Below, piece after piece: positions 16,031-24,698 of a stretch of DNA of 41,809 bases. Made by a program: the position numbers and the translations under genes. Source of the DNA: JBILCM01 sp044353165 (GTDB lineage Bacteria; Bacillota; Bacilli; Paenibacillales; YIM-B00363); the NCBI GenBank assembly GCA_044353165.1, contig JBILCM010000015.1:1-41809 (forward strand), read 5' to 3'. A model generated the notes under the pieces. It saw only the letters and a list, made by a program, of their open reading frames with translations, was not told where the DNA came from and made no database searches. The number at the start of each line of letters is the position of its first letter. The first letter of the stretch is position 1.

Positions 16031-16893
16031 AAACAAAACTAACTATCGCAATTAGCTTCTTGTTGCTTGTCATTATACTCACAGGTTCATTATTTATTGT
16101 GCCGGAGAATGAATATAAAGTCGTACTGCAATTCGGCGAAGCTGTTCGTATCCATGAGGAACCAGGCATAAAGTTTAAAATTCCATTCATTGAGAATGTA
16201 ACCGCATTGCCCAAATATCAAAAAATATATAACAGCAATGCAACGACCATACTCACAAAGGATAAGAAACCGATCATTGTTGATAATTACACTGTTTGGC
16301 GTATTAATGATCCTCAGAAATTTTTGCGTTCGTTGCGCACCATCTCCTCAGCAGAAGGGCGTATTGGTGATACCGTCTATAACGCAGTTCGTAGAAAATT
16401 GTCAGAGATTGAATATGGTAACATCATTAGTGAAAATACAGCCCGCGGTGACCTCAATGACGAGATTACGAAGGAAGTTGCCGAGACCGCGGTACGCCAA
16501 AGTTATGGAATCGACATTATTGACGTGCGTATCAAGCGAACAGACTTACCTGAAGAAAACAAAGCAAGTGTTTATAATCGTATGATTTCAGATAGACAAT
16601 CTATTGCTGCTGGCTATTTGTCAGAAGGGGATGAAGAGTCTCGCAAAATTACATCCAATGCGGACCGTCAAGCGCAAGAATTGATTGCTCAGGCGGAATC
16701 CAGCGCTAAGAAAATTGTCGCTGAAGGCGAACAAGAGGCTGCTCGAATTTACAACCAAGCGTATGGAAAAGATCCTGAGTTCTATCAGCTATATCGGACG
16801 CTTGAAAGTTATCTAACCACCTTTAAGGGGGAGCCGGTAATTATGTTGCCGATCAATTCCCCTTATGCCAGAATTCTGCTCGGGAATCAATAA
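16027..16893 (+). CDS. hflC: HflC, prohibitin/SPFH-family membrane protein
   Basis: 288 residues. An N-terminal signal-anchor helix (~4-23) precedes VPENEYKVVLQFGEAVRI and a band-7 domain. A long charged, alanine-rich coiled region (~190-245) and the ending PYARILLG complete it. The ATG overlaps the hflK stop by 4 bp, so equal production of both subunits by translational coupling is likely. It partners HflK in the membrane ring. A short 25-bp gap to the SDR gene suggests readthrough. Confidence 0.9.
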   Translation: MKTKLTIAISFLLLVIILTGSLFIVPENEYKVVLQFGEAVRIHEEPGIKFKIPFIENVTALPKYQKIYNSNATTILTKDKKPIIVDNYTVWRINDPQKFLRSLRTISSAEGRIGDTVYNAVRRKLSEIEYGNIISENTARGDLNDEITKEVAETAVRQSYGIDIIDVRIKRTDLPEENKASVYNRMISDRQSIAAGYLSEGDEESRKITSNADRQAQELIAQAESSAKKIVAEGEQEAARIYNQAYGKDPEFYQLYRTLESYLTTFKGEPVIMLPINSPYARILLGNQ

Positions 16894-16918
16894 GTAAAGT
16901 CAAAGGCGGGTTTGGCGT

Positions 16919-17842
16919 ATGAGTGAGAGATGGGATCAAAGTCAAATCGCAGATATAAGAGGGAATACCATTATCATAACGGGTGCTAACAATGGTATTG
17001 GTTTTCATACAGCGATGACGCTTGCTGCCAATGGTGCACAGACGATATTGGCCGTTCGTAACATGGCCAAAGGGCATGTGGCCGCCAACCAAATCATCAC
17101 AAAATATCCACAAGCGAAAGTGCATGTGATGCAGCTAGATCTCTCAGATCTTGAAAGTGTGCACAATTTCAGCAACGAATTTCGTGAAAGGTTCAACCAA
17201 ATCAATATTCTTCTGAATAACGCCGGCGTCATGATTCCACCTTACCAGAAGACGAAAGACGGGTTTGAACTACAGTTCGGCTGTAATCACTTAGGGCACT
17301 TTGCACTTACCGGATTGTTGTTACCTAGCCTGCTAGCAACGCCGAACTCCCGAGTCGTGACGGTCAGTAGCATTGCAAGCAGGAATGGTAAAATCATGTT
17401 TGGCAACTTAGACGGTTCACAAGGTTATCGTGCGTTTCAATTTTATGCGCAAAGTAAGTTAGCAAATCTTTTGTTTGCGAAACAGTTACAATTAAAATTA
17501 AATGACGCAAGTCATACAACGATGAGTCTGATGTGTCATCCAGGAATCGCCAATACGAATTTAATGTCACGAGGTTCAGGTAAAGAACTGCCACATTGGA
17601 TGAAATGGCTCATGGGAATGGTCACACAACCTGCAGAGATGGGTGCTTTGCCGTTGCTTTATGCCGCAACACACCCGAGTGTGTTTGGCGGGGAAAGTAT
17701 TGGGCCGCATGGTCCCGGAGGAAGAAGAGGGTACCCGATCGTGGATCCTTCCTTTGATCAACTTTGGGACAGCCGAATTGCATTAAAATTATGGGATGTT
17801 TCTGAGACATTAACAGGTGTAACTTATAAATTTACAAAGTAA
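16919..17842 (+). CDS. Short-chain dehydrogenase/reductase (retinol-dehydrogenase-like)
   Basis: 307 residues. The Rossmann cofactor motif is TGANNGIG (21-28), the NNAG motif falls near residue 100 (ILLNNAGVM), and the catalytic YxxxK is YAQSK near 175. It has the extended C-terminal half seen in retinol-dehydrogenase- or WW-domain-oxidoreductase-like SDRs. It probably uses NADP(H); the substrate is unknown. It follows hflC by 25 bp, with AAGGCGGG before the ATG, and ends at a strong terminator. Confidence 0.88.
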   Translation: MSERWDQSQIADIRGNTIIITGANNGIGFHTAMTLAANGAQTILAVRNMAKGHVAANQIITKYPQAKVHVMQLDLSDLESVHNFSNEFRERFNQINILLNNAGVMIPPYQKTKDGFELQFGCNHLGHFALTGLLLPSLLATPNSRVVTVSSIASRNGKIMFGNLDGSQGYRAFQFYAQSKLANLLFAKQLQLKLNDASHTTMSLMCHPGIANTNLMSRGSGKELPHWMKWLMGMVTQPAEMGALPLLYAATHPSVFGGESIGPHGPGGRRGYPIVDPSFDQLWDSRIALKLWDVSETLTGVTYKFTK

Positions 17843-17854
17843 ACCAGTTTGATT

Positions 17855-17882
17855 AGCGGCGACTTTCTCGCCGCTTTTTTTA
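17855..17882 (+). terminator. Rho-independent terminator after the SDR gene
   Basis: AGCGGCGA (17855-17862) and TCGCCGCT (17868-17875) form an 8-bp GC-rich stem with a 5-nt loop, followed by a run of T. Confidence 0.9.
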
Positions 17883-17898
17883 TTAAAAAGTTGATTGA

Positions 17899-18561
17899 TC
17901 ACTCATTCGGTTTAGCGCGGGTAAAAAGGAGCAACAAGAACGAAATTGCGATAATGGTGAAAGTCCATAACCAAGCCATGCTCGTATTTCCAACGTCCAC
18001 AGCGACATAGATAGCTGTAGGCAAAGTCTGTGTGCGTCCGGGAATATTCCCAGCGATCATCAACGTCGCACCGAATTCTCCAAGGCTACGTGCAAAGCCG
18101 AGAATATAGGCGGTTATGAGCGATCTTTTGCACAATGGCAACGTAATATAGCGAAACACTTGCCACCCACTGGCGCCAATCGACCGTCCCGCATCCACCA
18201 ATTCACGGTCTACATAATGAAAGCCCGTCTTCATCGTCTGATAAACCAAAGGGAATGCCACCACGAACGATGCAATCACTGCGGCAAACCATGTGAAGAG
18301 AATTGTCGTGTCAAAAAGGAAAGCCATCAAAATACCTAGCCAACTTTCGCGACCGAAAATCACGAGTAACAGAAAACCAATGACAGTCGGCGGTAACACC
18401 AGCGGTAACATGAAAATCGTTTCAACCACAATCTTTCCTTTGAACGCATGATGCGTCATCCACCAAGCTATTGCCGTGCCTATGATCAGAACTAGTATGC
18501 TAGATAAAAAAGCTACTTGAGTGGACAGCCGCAATGGTAACATGAACGTAATCCAATCCAT
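17899..18561 (-). CDS. modB: Molybdate ABC transporter permease ModB
   Basis: 220 residues from the ATG at 18561, with GAGGTGA upstream; longer in-frame starts are disfavoured because they would run into modA. About five membrane segments are visible. The ABC-permease EAA-type loop is near the C-terminal third (VDAGRSIGASGWQVFRYITLPL). Residues IPGRTQTLPTAIY near the end are typical of ModB/CysT-type permeases. It forms the channel for molybdate (or tungstate) uptake with ModA. The cognate ATPase ModC is not adjacent. Confidence 0.88.
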   Translation of the reverse strand: MDWITFMLPLRLSTQVAFLSSILVLIIGTAIAWWMTHHAFKGKIVVETIFMLPLVLPPTVIGFLLLVIFGRESWLGILMAFLFDTTILFTWFAAVIASFVVAFPLVYQTMKTGFHYVDRELVDAGRSIGASGWQVFRYITLPLCKRSLITAYILGFARSLGEFGATLMIAGNIPGRTQTLPTAIYVAVDVGNTSMAWLWTFTIIAISFLLLLFTRAKPNE

Positions 18562-18571
18562 CAATTGAAAT

Positions 18572-19339
18572 TCACCTCGGAACAGAGTAACCATATTTCT
18601 TGAAAAAGTTGATCGCATCCTCAGACTGCAAATAATTATAAAGATGCTTTGCTTGTTTTGGGTGATTGGTTGTTCGCACGATCCCCATCACATATTGTAT
18701 GGGCGAATGCATGGACGAATCCAGGGTGAATGCAATGTTAACCTTGGCTGATGTGTTCGCATCAGTTCTGTAAGCAAAGCCAACATCCGCGTTCGCTGTT
18801 TCTACATAATGAAGAACTTGACGTGAATCTTTCGTTTGCACCACTTTAGATTTCAAATCCTCCCATAGACCCGAATGCACAAGTGCCTCCCACGCATACT
18901 GTCCAGCAGGCACACTTTCTGGAATTCCAAGCGCAATCAATTTTATATCGTTATTAAGCAAATCTTTCAAACTATTTAACTTCAACTGACGATTAATAGG
19001 AACGATTATAACGAGTTCATTGCTAAGCAACACCTGTTGTTGGGCATCCACCAACTGCTGGTCGATCAAAGCCTGCATGTGTTTACCTGAAGCAGACAAG
19101 TACAAATCCACGGGTGCACCACGTTCGATTTGTTGTTGCAATGAGCCCGACGAAGCCATATTTAACACGATTTTGACATTCTCATGCTTCGATTCATATA
19201 TTTTTATTATTTCATTTAGAGCCATCTGCAAACTTGATGCTGCAGATACTGTCAACTCGATCGGACCCACTTCATTGTGAGATGAGCAACCTGTAAAGAA
19301 AAAAAAGAAAATAATTATGATTATTGTCACTTTTTTCAA
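18572..19339 (-). CDS. modA: Molybdate-binding lipoprotein ModA
   Basis: 255 residues; TTG start with AGGGAGA upstream. The signal peptide is odd: five Ile then five Phe precede the lipobox-like FTGC, with C18 as lipidation site. The mature part begins ELTVSAASSLQMALNEI, the ModA ligand-loop signature with anion-binding Ser residues, and continues with SGSLQQQIERGAPVDLYLSA. The protein is held on the outer face of the membrane and delivers oxyanion to ModB, whose gene starts 10 bp downstream. Confidence 0.9.
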   Translation of the reverse strand: MKKVTIIIIIFFFFFTGCSSHNEVGPIELTVSAASSLQMALNEIIKIYESKHENVKIVLNMASSGSLQQQIERGAPVDLYLSASGKHMQALIDQQLVDAQQQVLLSNELVIIVPINRQLKLNSLKDLLNNDIKLIALGIPESVPAGQYAWEALVHSGLWEDLKSKVVQTKDSRQVLHYVETANADVGFAYRTDANTSAKVNIAFTLDSSMHSPIQYVMGIVRTTNHPKQAKHLYNYLQSEDAINFFKKYGYSVPR

Positions 19340-19498
19340 TATTACCGTCTCCCTCGCTCATTCATCGCTGCAAATTGTATCATGTTCTTCAAAAATTCAC
19401 ACCTCTACATTATACATTCCTTATACAAGTTTATTATAATAAAAATACTAAACGATTGCAGATAATAAATTGGTACGCGGTAGGGCAGGAGGTACTTT

Positions 19499-21184
19499 GT
19501 GGGAATTACAAACCGATATTACCGTATATTCTGTATCGTGTGGCTGGCGGCTCGCTTCTTTGTGCAGATCGCTTGGTTTCAATATCGTGTCAAACGTGGG
19601 CGCATCAAGAATGCTGATGAACGATGGCAAAAACTATTACGGGAGCAAGCAACGGAATATAAACATTTTGCACTAAAGTTCCAAGGGGTCACCATTAAAT
19701 TCGGGCAATTCCTGAGTGTACGCGCCGATGTTTTGCCCGATGGCTTCCTTGATGAATTGAAGGATCTCATAGACCGAGTTCCAGCTACTCCCAGGGAACG
19801 TTCCATGGAAATCTTGAAGAATGAATGGAATACCGAACCCTTACAGGCACTTGCCGAACTTGAATTCGAACCGATTGCATCCGCTTCGATAGCGGATGTA
19901 TATCAAGGTCGCCTTCAAGATGGGCGCAAAGTAGCAGTGAAGATTCAGCGACCGCAGATTGAGCATGTTATTCAAGCGGATATACGCGCATTGCGCATCG
20001 TCGTTGCATTCATGAAAAGATTAACAAGTTGGGGGAAATACACAGATCTTGATGCGCTAAACCAGGAGTTCGAAGAGACAATCACGAAAGAACTGGATTT
20101 TCGATTAGAGCTCAAACATGCGATGCAATTTGCTGAACAGATGAAGCAGGAACGAAGGATCACTGTTCCGAATTACGTGCAACAATTCACAACAAAACGT
20201 GTGCTCGTATCGGAGTGGGTGGATGGCGTGACGGTGACAGATTTAGAATTCATCAAAAAAAACCGCTTGGACTCAAATGAAATTGCAGCAAGGTTGGTAG
20301 GCAGTTTCGTTCAACAAATTGCAAAGTACGGCTTTTTTCATGCAGATCCCCATCCTGGAAATCTATTACTAAAAGAAGACGGCACATTGGTTTTCATTGA
20401 TTTTGGTATGGTGGGCTCCATTCCTAAGGATGCCAGCACTCACTTTATCGAGTTGATCCAATCGGTCGTTCTCAAAAATTACTCACAGGCAATTGAAGCG
20501 CTCTACAAGCTCAAGTTTGTAAAGGACTTGCGTCAGAAAGATTCATTGTCGCGTATTTTTGCGGCATCGATTGAAATGCATTTGAACCGCCAATGGGATG
20601 CAATGAATTTAGAAACCATGGACGAACTTTTTGCCGAATTCCGTAAATTTGTTCATGATCAACCGTTGCAGTTGCCAGCGGAATACGCTTTTCTAGGGAG
20701 AGCGATCAGCATTGTTTCAGGTATACTTTCCGTATTGGATCCCGAACTCGATGTGATTGAGGCTGTGCGGCCACACGTGCAGCATCTATTGCAATCGAAG
20801 GATACTTCGGAAGGAAGCCAGATGTACTCGCGTACGTCATCGTTACGATTATTACTTAGACCACTTACAGAAAGCCTACAGTACATTTACAAATTACCAA
20901 ACTTGATCACTCTGACCTTGGAGACGTACGTTGAACAACAAAAAAAGCAAGATCAGCGGGAATCAGCGCGGGTAGTTTTAGAACATTTGGAACGTAGACA
21001 ACGTTACTGGATATGGACACTTGTATTTATGATCGCAAGTGTTGTGGGGATGTATGCGGCATGGCGAGAGCCGCTCATCATGTTAGCAACGATTTTTGCG
21101 TTTCCGTTGATCTGGAAGATCAGTTCTTTAGAAAGCCAGATGTCTCGAGTCACAAGAAGTATTTTCGGAGAAATAATAAAGTGA
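19499..21184 (+). CDS. ABC1/UbiB (AarF) family atypical kinase
   Basis: 561 residues; GTG start 5 bp after AGGAGGT. Motifs in order: the family's KxGQ element as IKFGQ (66-70), a VAVKIQRP lysine motif near residue 147, EWVDGV near 240, HADPHPGN near 281-288 (catalytic-loop equivalent), and DFGMVG near 301 (metal site). Two hydrophobic helices lie at the C-terminus (~505-545). UbiB-type proteins have ATPase activity and support isoprenoid quinone synthesis or lipid homeostasis. In a menaquinone-using Gram-positive the exact role is open. It heads a tight operon with a small protein and a flavoprotein. Confidence 0.9.
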   Translation: MGITNRYYRIFCIVWLAARFFVQIAWFQYRVKRGRIKNADERWQKLLREQATEYKHFALKFQGVTIKFGQFLSVRADVLPDGFLDELKDLIDRVPATPRERSMEILKNEWNTEPLQALAELEFEPIASASIADVYQGRLQDGRKVAVKIQRPQIEHVIQADIRALRIVVAFMKRLTSWGKYTDLDALNQEFEETITKELDFRLELKHAMQFAEQMKQERRITVPNYVQQFTTKRVLVSEWVDGVTVTDLEFIKKNRLDSNEIAARLVGSFVQQIAKYGFFHADPHPGNLLLKEDGTLVFIDFGMVGSIPKDASTHFIELIQSVVLKNYSQAIEALYKLKFVKDLRQKDSLSRIFAASIEMHLNRQWDAMNLETMDELFAEFRKFVHDQPLQLPAEYAFLGRAISIVSGILSVLDPELDVIEAVRPHVQHLLQSKDTSEGSQMYSRTSSLRLLLRPLTESLQYIYKLPNLITLTLETYVEQQKKQDQRESARVVLEHLERRQRYWIWTLVFMIASVVGMYAAWREPLIMLATIFAFPLIWKISSLESQMSRVTRSIFGEIIK

Positions 21185-21194
21185 GGGAGGACGA

Positions 21195-21449
21195 ATGATG
21201 GAAAACCAAGAACACGATAATGAAAAGGCCCAACGATCGACAGAGAAAAAAATTGGCGGCTTCGAAGTGAAAATTGAAGGGTTGGCGGACGGATATCGTT
21301 TCACAGTAAAAGCCGATGAAGAAAAGTTGAAAAATCAGCGGCGAGTGGGCGGCGCATTCATCAATGTATTGATGCAGGCAGAGAAAGCGGGTTGGAATTT
21401 GCCATGGTTGTTGCGAAAAATTCTTAAGTTTTGGAGGAAATACAAGTGA
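21195..21449 (+). CDS. Unrecognised 84-residue basic protein
   Basis: ATGATG start: GGGAGG is 4 bp from the first ATG (21195) and 7 bp from the second (21198), so the second may be used. It has a charged N-terminus, a short beta-rich stretch (GGFEVKIEGLADGYRFTVKAD) and a basic C-terminus with LPWLLRKILKFWRKYK, which could lie on the membrane as an amphipathic helix. It sits 10 bp after the UbiB-like gene and its stop overlaps the GTG of the flavoprotein (GTGA), so all three are coupled. Function is unknown. Confidence 0.75.
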   Translation: MMENQEHDNEKAQRSTEKKIGGFEVKIEGLADGYRFTVKADEEKLKNQRRVGGAFINVLMQAEKAGWNLPWLLRKILKFWRKYK

Positions 21450-22489
21450 GTTGTACCCGTCGGGAAGTCGATGTATTGATCATTGGCGCCGGAATCAGTG
21501 GCATGATGGCTGCGCATACTTTACAGCAACATGGTGTTCAATCCATACAACTTGTCGACAAAGGAAGAAGTCCGGGGGGAAGGTTAGCCACACGGCGAAT
21601 GGGATCGGGACGGTTCGATCATGGCGCACAATTTATGACGGCACATTCCCCTTCATTCCAAAAAATCATCGATCAATGGTTGACTCATGGGTGGGTTTCA
21701 AAATGGTTTACCCAAACTCATCCCCGGTACGCAGCGGTGGGCGGCATGAACGCGTTGGCAAAACATGTAGCTCACCCTTTGCCTATCCTATGTTCACATC
21801 TTGTCGAGCGGATATCTTCAATGGCACAAGGTTATGAAATTGTTGTGAAAAATACGTTAACGGACGAGTTCATAATATGGTCAAGTCGTTCCGTTATTCT
21901 TACGTCGCCGATTCCACAATCACTAGCATTGCTTGATGCAGGTCAGATTGAAATAGATCAAGAATCACGTCAAAGACTGCAACATGTCACATACAGCCCT
22001 TGCATTGGCGCTTTGCTTTTGTTTGATTCAACATTACAAAAAAATGGTGAATTTTGGGAGAATGGTCAGTTGCGCGAACCTCAACAGAGTGATATCGCGT
22101 GGATTGCTGACAACCACCACAAAGGCATCAGTTCCGTCCCAGCATTGACGGTACACATGCAATCAAACTGGTCAAAAATACATTATTCTGTAGTTGATGA
22201 GGAAGTATTCGAACGAATTGATGTGCAATTACGACCTATTCTTGGTAAGTCGTACCGAGAACATCTAATCGAATATCAAATTAAACGATGGCGTTATGCG
22301 CAAGCGCACCAGATGGTCTCACATCCTTATCTTGATCTAAGTGTTGGCAATGTAGGACCCCTAATTGTCGCCGGAGATGCTTTTGGCGGTAACCATAATG
22401 AAACATCATCCCGCGTGGAACACGCTGTACTGTCTGGTCTTGAAGCAGGGAAGTGGGTAGCAAGAAAAGAGGGTAGCATTGATTCTTAG
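21446..22489 (+). CDS. NAD(P)/FAD-dependent oxidoreductase (renalase-like amine-oxidase fold)
   Basis: 347 residues from a GTG 9 bp after GGAGG. The N-terminal dinucleotide-binding motif is VLIIGAGISGMMAA (residues ~9-22). The flavin-contact motif GRSPGGRLATRR (~40-51), with RFDHGAQF soon after, is typical of bacterial renalase-like proteins. The C-terminal FAD motif is PLIVAGDAFGG near residue 309. Renalases oxidise mis-reduced (2- or 6-dihydro) NAD(P)H isomers, so a metabolite-repair role is one candidate. Position in the UbiB-like operon could instead suggest quinone or isoprenoid chemistry. Confidence 0.83.
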   Translation: MSCTRREVDVLIIGAGISGMMAAHTLQQHGVQSIQLVDKGRSPGGRLATRRMGSGRFDHGAQFMTAHSPSFQKIIDQWLTHGWVSKWFTQTHPRYAAVGGMNALAKHVAHPLPILCSHLVERISSMAQGYEIVVKNTLTDEFIIWSSRSVILTSPIPQSLALLDAGQIEIDQESRQRLQHVTYSPCIGALLLFDSTLQKNGEFWENGQLREPQQSDIAWIADNHHKGISSVPALTVHMQSNWSKIHYSVVDEEVFERIDVQLRPILGKSYREHLIEYQIKRWRYAQAHQMVSHPYLDLSVGNVGPLIVAGDAFGGNHNETSSRVEHAVLSGLEAGKWVARKEGSIDS

Positions 22490-22552
22490 GACAAGATTGT
22501 GGTAGATTAGTTTCATTCTTTATGAACTTTAAAAGGCGAGGGGAAGAATCAA

Positions 22553-22861
22553 ATGTCAGATTTCAAGAATGTATCCGTTGTGAAGAAAGCGAATGTGTAT
22601 TTCGAAGGGAAAGTGACCAGCAGAACAGTATTTTTCCCAGATGGAACGAAGAAAACCCTAGGAATCGCTTTCCCAGGCGACTATGAATTCTCAACTTCAC
22701 AGAAAGAAGTGATGGAGATTGTATCCGGCACATTGGAATACAAATTACAGGGGCAAGAGTGGAAAAAAATTGAAGGTAGCGGGACTTTCAATGTTCCAGC
22801 CAACGAAACTTTTGAGATGAAAGTACACTCCCTTGTTGACTATTGCTGCTCCTATTTGTAA
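22553..22861 (+). CDS. ppnP: Pyrimidine/purine nucleoside phosphorylase PpnP (YaiE family)
   Basis: 102 residues, close to the usual ~94-105. It is a small cupin with FPDGTKKTLGIAFPGDYEFST and EVMEIVSGTLEYKL in the N-terminal half, and the ending VHSLVDYCCSYL, all characteristic of PpnP. It catalyses phosphorolysis of diverse nucleosides. The AGGCGAGGGG site lies before the ATG. It is on the same strand as the flavoprotein, 63 bp downstream, and convergent with the photolyase. Confidence 0.9.
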   Translation: MSDFKNVSVVKKANVYFEGKVTSRTVFFPDGTKKTLGIAFPGDYEFSTSQKEVMEIVSGTLEYKLQGQEWKKIEGSGTFNVPANETFEMKVHSLVDYCCSYL

Positions 22862-22893
22862 GGATTTGATCGTGAATCATTTCATTATGACGA

Positions 22894-24420
22894 TCATAGC
22901 TTATTTTGGTCAAGCAATACTAACACTTGTTCAGCACGGGCTAGCAGGGCATCACGCGTTTTTGCTGTTTGTTTTGACCACTGGCTCAAGATGATCGACA
23001 TTCTTGGATTAGCTCTCAGCTTCTCTTGGTGGCGATCAATAAAATGCCAATACAGTGCATGGAAGGGACAAGCGTCTTCGCTTGTTTTTTCTTTGATATC
23101 ATAGGCACATGACTGACAATAGTCGCTCATCTTCTCAATGTAATTTCCAGTAGAGACGTAAGGTTTCGTGGACATGCGACCACCATCAGCAAATAACGCC
23201 ATGCCAAGGACGTTGGGCAATACCACCCAATCATGTGCATCCACATAAGCCAGGTTGAACCAATCCGCCACTTGTTTCGGTTCGATTCCTGCAAGATTTG
23301 CGAAATTGCCCAAGACCATGAGTCGCTGAATATGATGGTTGTAGCCAGTATCGATTACCGTTTGCACACATTCCTTCACACAACGCATCTTCGTATCAGC
23401 ACTCCAATAAAAAGCTGGCAATGACCGATGATGTTCAAGTGCATTCTCCTGCTGGTACGCCGGCATAGAACGCAAGTACACCCCACGCACGTATTCCCGC
23501 CACCCCATAATTTGGCGTATGAAGCCTTCGACAGCCGCGATCGGCGCGAGTCCATCGCAATACACCTGCTCCGCCATTCGTATCACTTTCATGGGATCTA
23601 ACAAGCCTACATTGATGGCTGAAGCGAGGAGCGAGTGTGACATGACTGGATCTTGAATGAGCATCGCATCCTGATAATCGCCGAACGTATGCAGTCGAAA
23701 CTTCAAAAATTGCTCCAACATGGCCTCAGCATCTTCATGTGTAACAGGCAACCCAAAGTTGGAAATTCGGCCAAAATGTTCTGGAAATTCTCGCTCCACG
23801 TCTTCTATCGCATCACAAGTAATTTGATCCGGTTCAAATGCCAAGGGAGGGATAAACTGTACAGAACGTTTTGGTGGTTTGCGATTTTCATGGTCGAAAC
23901 TCCAGCGACCGCCAACAGGTTCATTCCCATCCATCAGAATTTGGTGCTGTTTGCGCAGTTTGCGATAGAATGTATCCATTCTCCATGGTTTATTTTTCGG
24001 CAGAAATGTTGCCCACTCTGTTTCCTTCACAAGAAATAACGCATCTTCCTCCAAAAATGTGACCTTTCGCCCTAATGTTAGCTGGGTATTCGCCCATCGA
24101 AGCAACCGTTGCCGCATGCGCCAATCCGTGGGAAGGTGTAGAATGAATTGTGTTGCATCGAAATCAGCGATGTGTTCATTTACTCCCGCATTGTATGACT
24201 CACTTTTACGATAGTCAACGCGATATCCTTGTTGCCGCAAACGTTGCGCAAAATGTCGCATGGATGAGAACATAAAAACCAGTTTTTGTTTATGATAAGG
24301 TTGCCATGTCGCACGCGACTTCGCTTCAACAAACAGAATGACGTCCCGCTTCCGATCTAGAAGATTGAATCCCTGCATATTTTCGGTCAATTGATGTTCA
24401 AAAAGCCATAACGTTACCAC
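22894..24420 (-). CDS. Cryptochrome/photolyase-related protein, FeS (6-4) photolyase class
   Basis: 508 residues from the GTG at 24420, which is 7 bp after AAGGAG; an ATG at 24441 has no ribosome site. N-terminal Rossmann antenna domain, C-terminal FAD domain. The pattern RCVKECVQTVIDTGYNHHIQRLM, and CQSCAYDIKEK followed by ACPFHALYWHF, holds the four Cys of the [4Fe-4S] site known in PhrB-type prokaryotic (6-4) photolyases. The enzyme repairs UV (6-4) photoproducts using blue light. It is monocistronic and convergent with ppnP. The repair specificity is inferred from the class. Confidence 0.9.
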   Translation of the reverse strand: MVTLWLFEHQLTENMQGFNLLDRKRDVILFVEAKSRATWQPYHKQKLVFMFSSMRHFAQRLRQQGYRVDYRKSESYNAGVNEHIADFDATQFILHLPTDWRMRQRLLRWANTQLTLGRKVTFLEEDALFLVKETEWATFLPKNKPWRMDTFYRKLRKQHQILMDGNEPVGGRWSFDHENRKPPKRSVQFIPPLAFEPDQITCDAIEDVEREFPEHFGRISNFGLPVTHEDAEAMLEQFLKFRLHTFGDYQDAMLIQDPVMSHSLLASAINVGLLDPMKVIRMAEQVYCDGLAPIAAVEGFIRQIMGWREYVRGVYLRSMPAYQQENALEHHRSLPAFYWSADTKMRCVKECVQTVIDTGYNHHIQRLMVLGNFANLAGIEPKQVADWFNLAYVDAHDWVVLPNVLGMALFADGGRMSTKPYVSTGNYIEKMSDYCQSCAYDIKEKTSEDACPFHALYWHFIDRHQEKLRANPRMSIILSQWSKQTAKTRDALLARAEQVLVLLDQNKL

Positions 24421-24485
24421 TGGGTTGCTCCTTGACGGCATGATATGGATATAATCATTTCATGACATAATTATACACAAAGACG

Positions 24486-24513
24486 TTGACAAATGATAAG
24501 AACTCACTATAAT
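24486..24513 (+). promoter_or_regulatory. Consensus sigma-A-type promoter for the DUF2294 gene
   Basis: TTGACA (24486-24491) and TATAAT (24508-24513), both perfect, with a 16-bp spacer. Predicted transcription start is near 24520, leaving a leader of about 180 nt before the DUF2294 ATG. Confidence 0.7.
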
Positions 24514-24519
24514 AATAAA

Positions 24520-24698
24520 AAGTACCGTTAGATCTTAAGAAAGATCATGTCTATCGTTTACTTCGCACCTTGTCCAGCTATAGCATGGAGAGGTGAAAAG
24601 TGACCATCAACGCATGATTGAGCGAATGATACGTCGGCATATCGTTTGGATTGATCCAAGCGAATATGCCTTTTTTATCGGCAGGAGGTGGGAGAACG
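24520..24698 (+). other. Long untranslated leader of the DUF2294 gene
   Basis: It holds a short hairpin with arms GATCTT and AAGATC at about 24532-24548. It also holds an in-frame 34-codon open frame (ATG 24614, stop 24716-24718) that runs over the DUF2294 start at 24699 in another frame. No known riboswitch class was recognised. Confidence 0.4.

Noticed and set aside
21451..21837. 128-residue plus-strand frame inside the flavoprotein gene
   Set aside because: The overlapping frame carries the FAD motifs GAGISG and PGGRLATRR, so this one is a shadow.
22868..22895. GATCGT...ACGATC hairpin between ppnP and the photolyase
   Set aside because: Only 6 bp with a long loop, and the tail has few T; not good enough to call a terminator.
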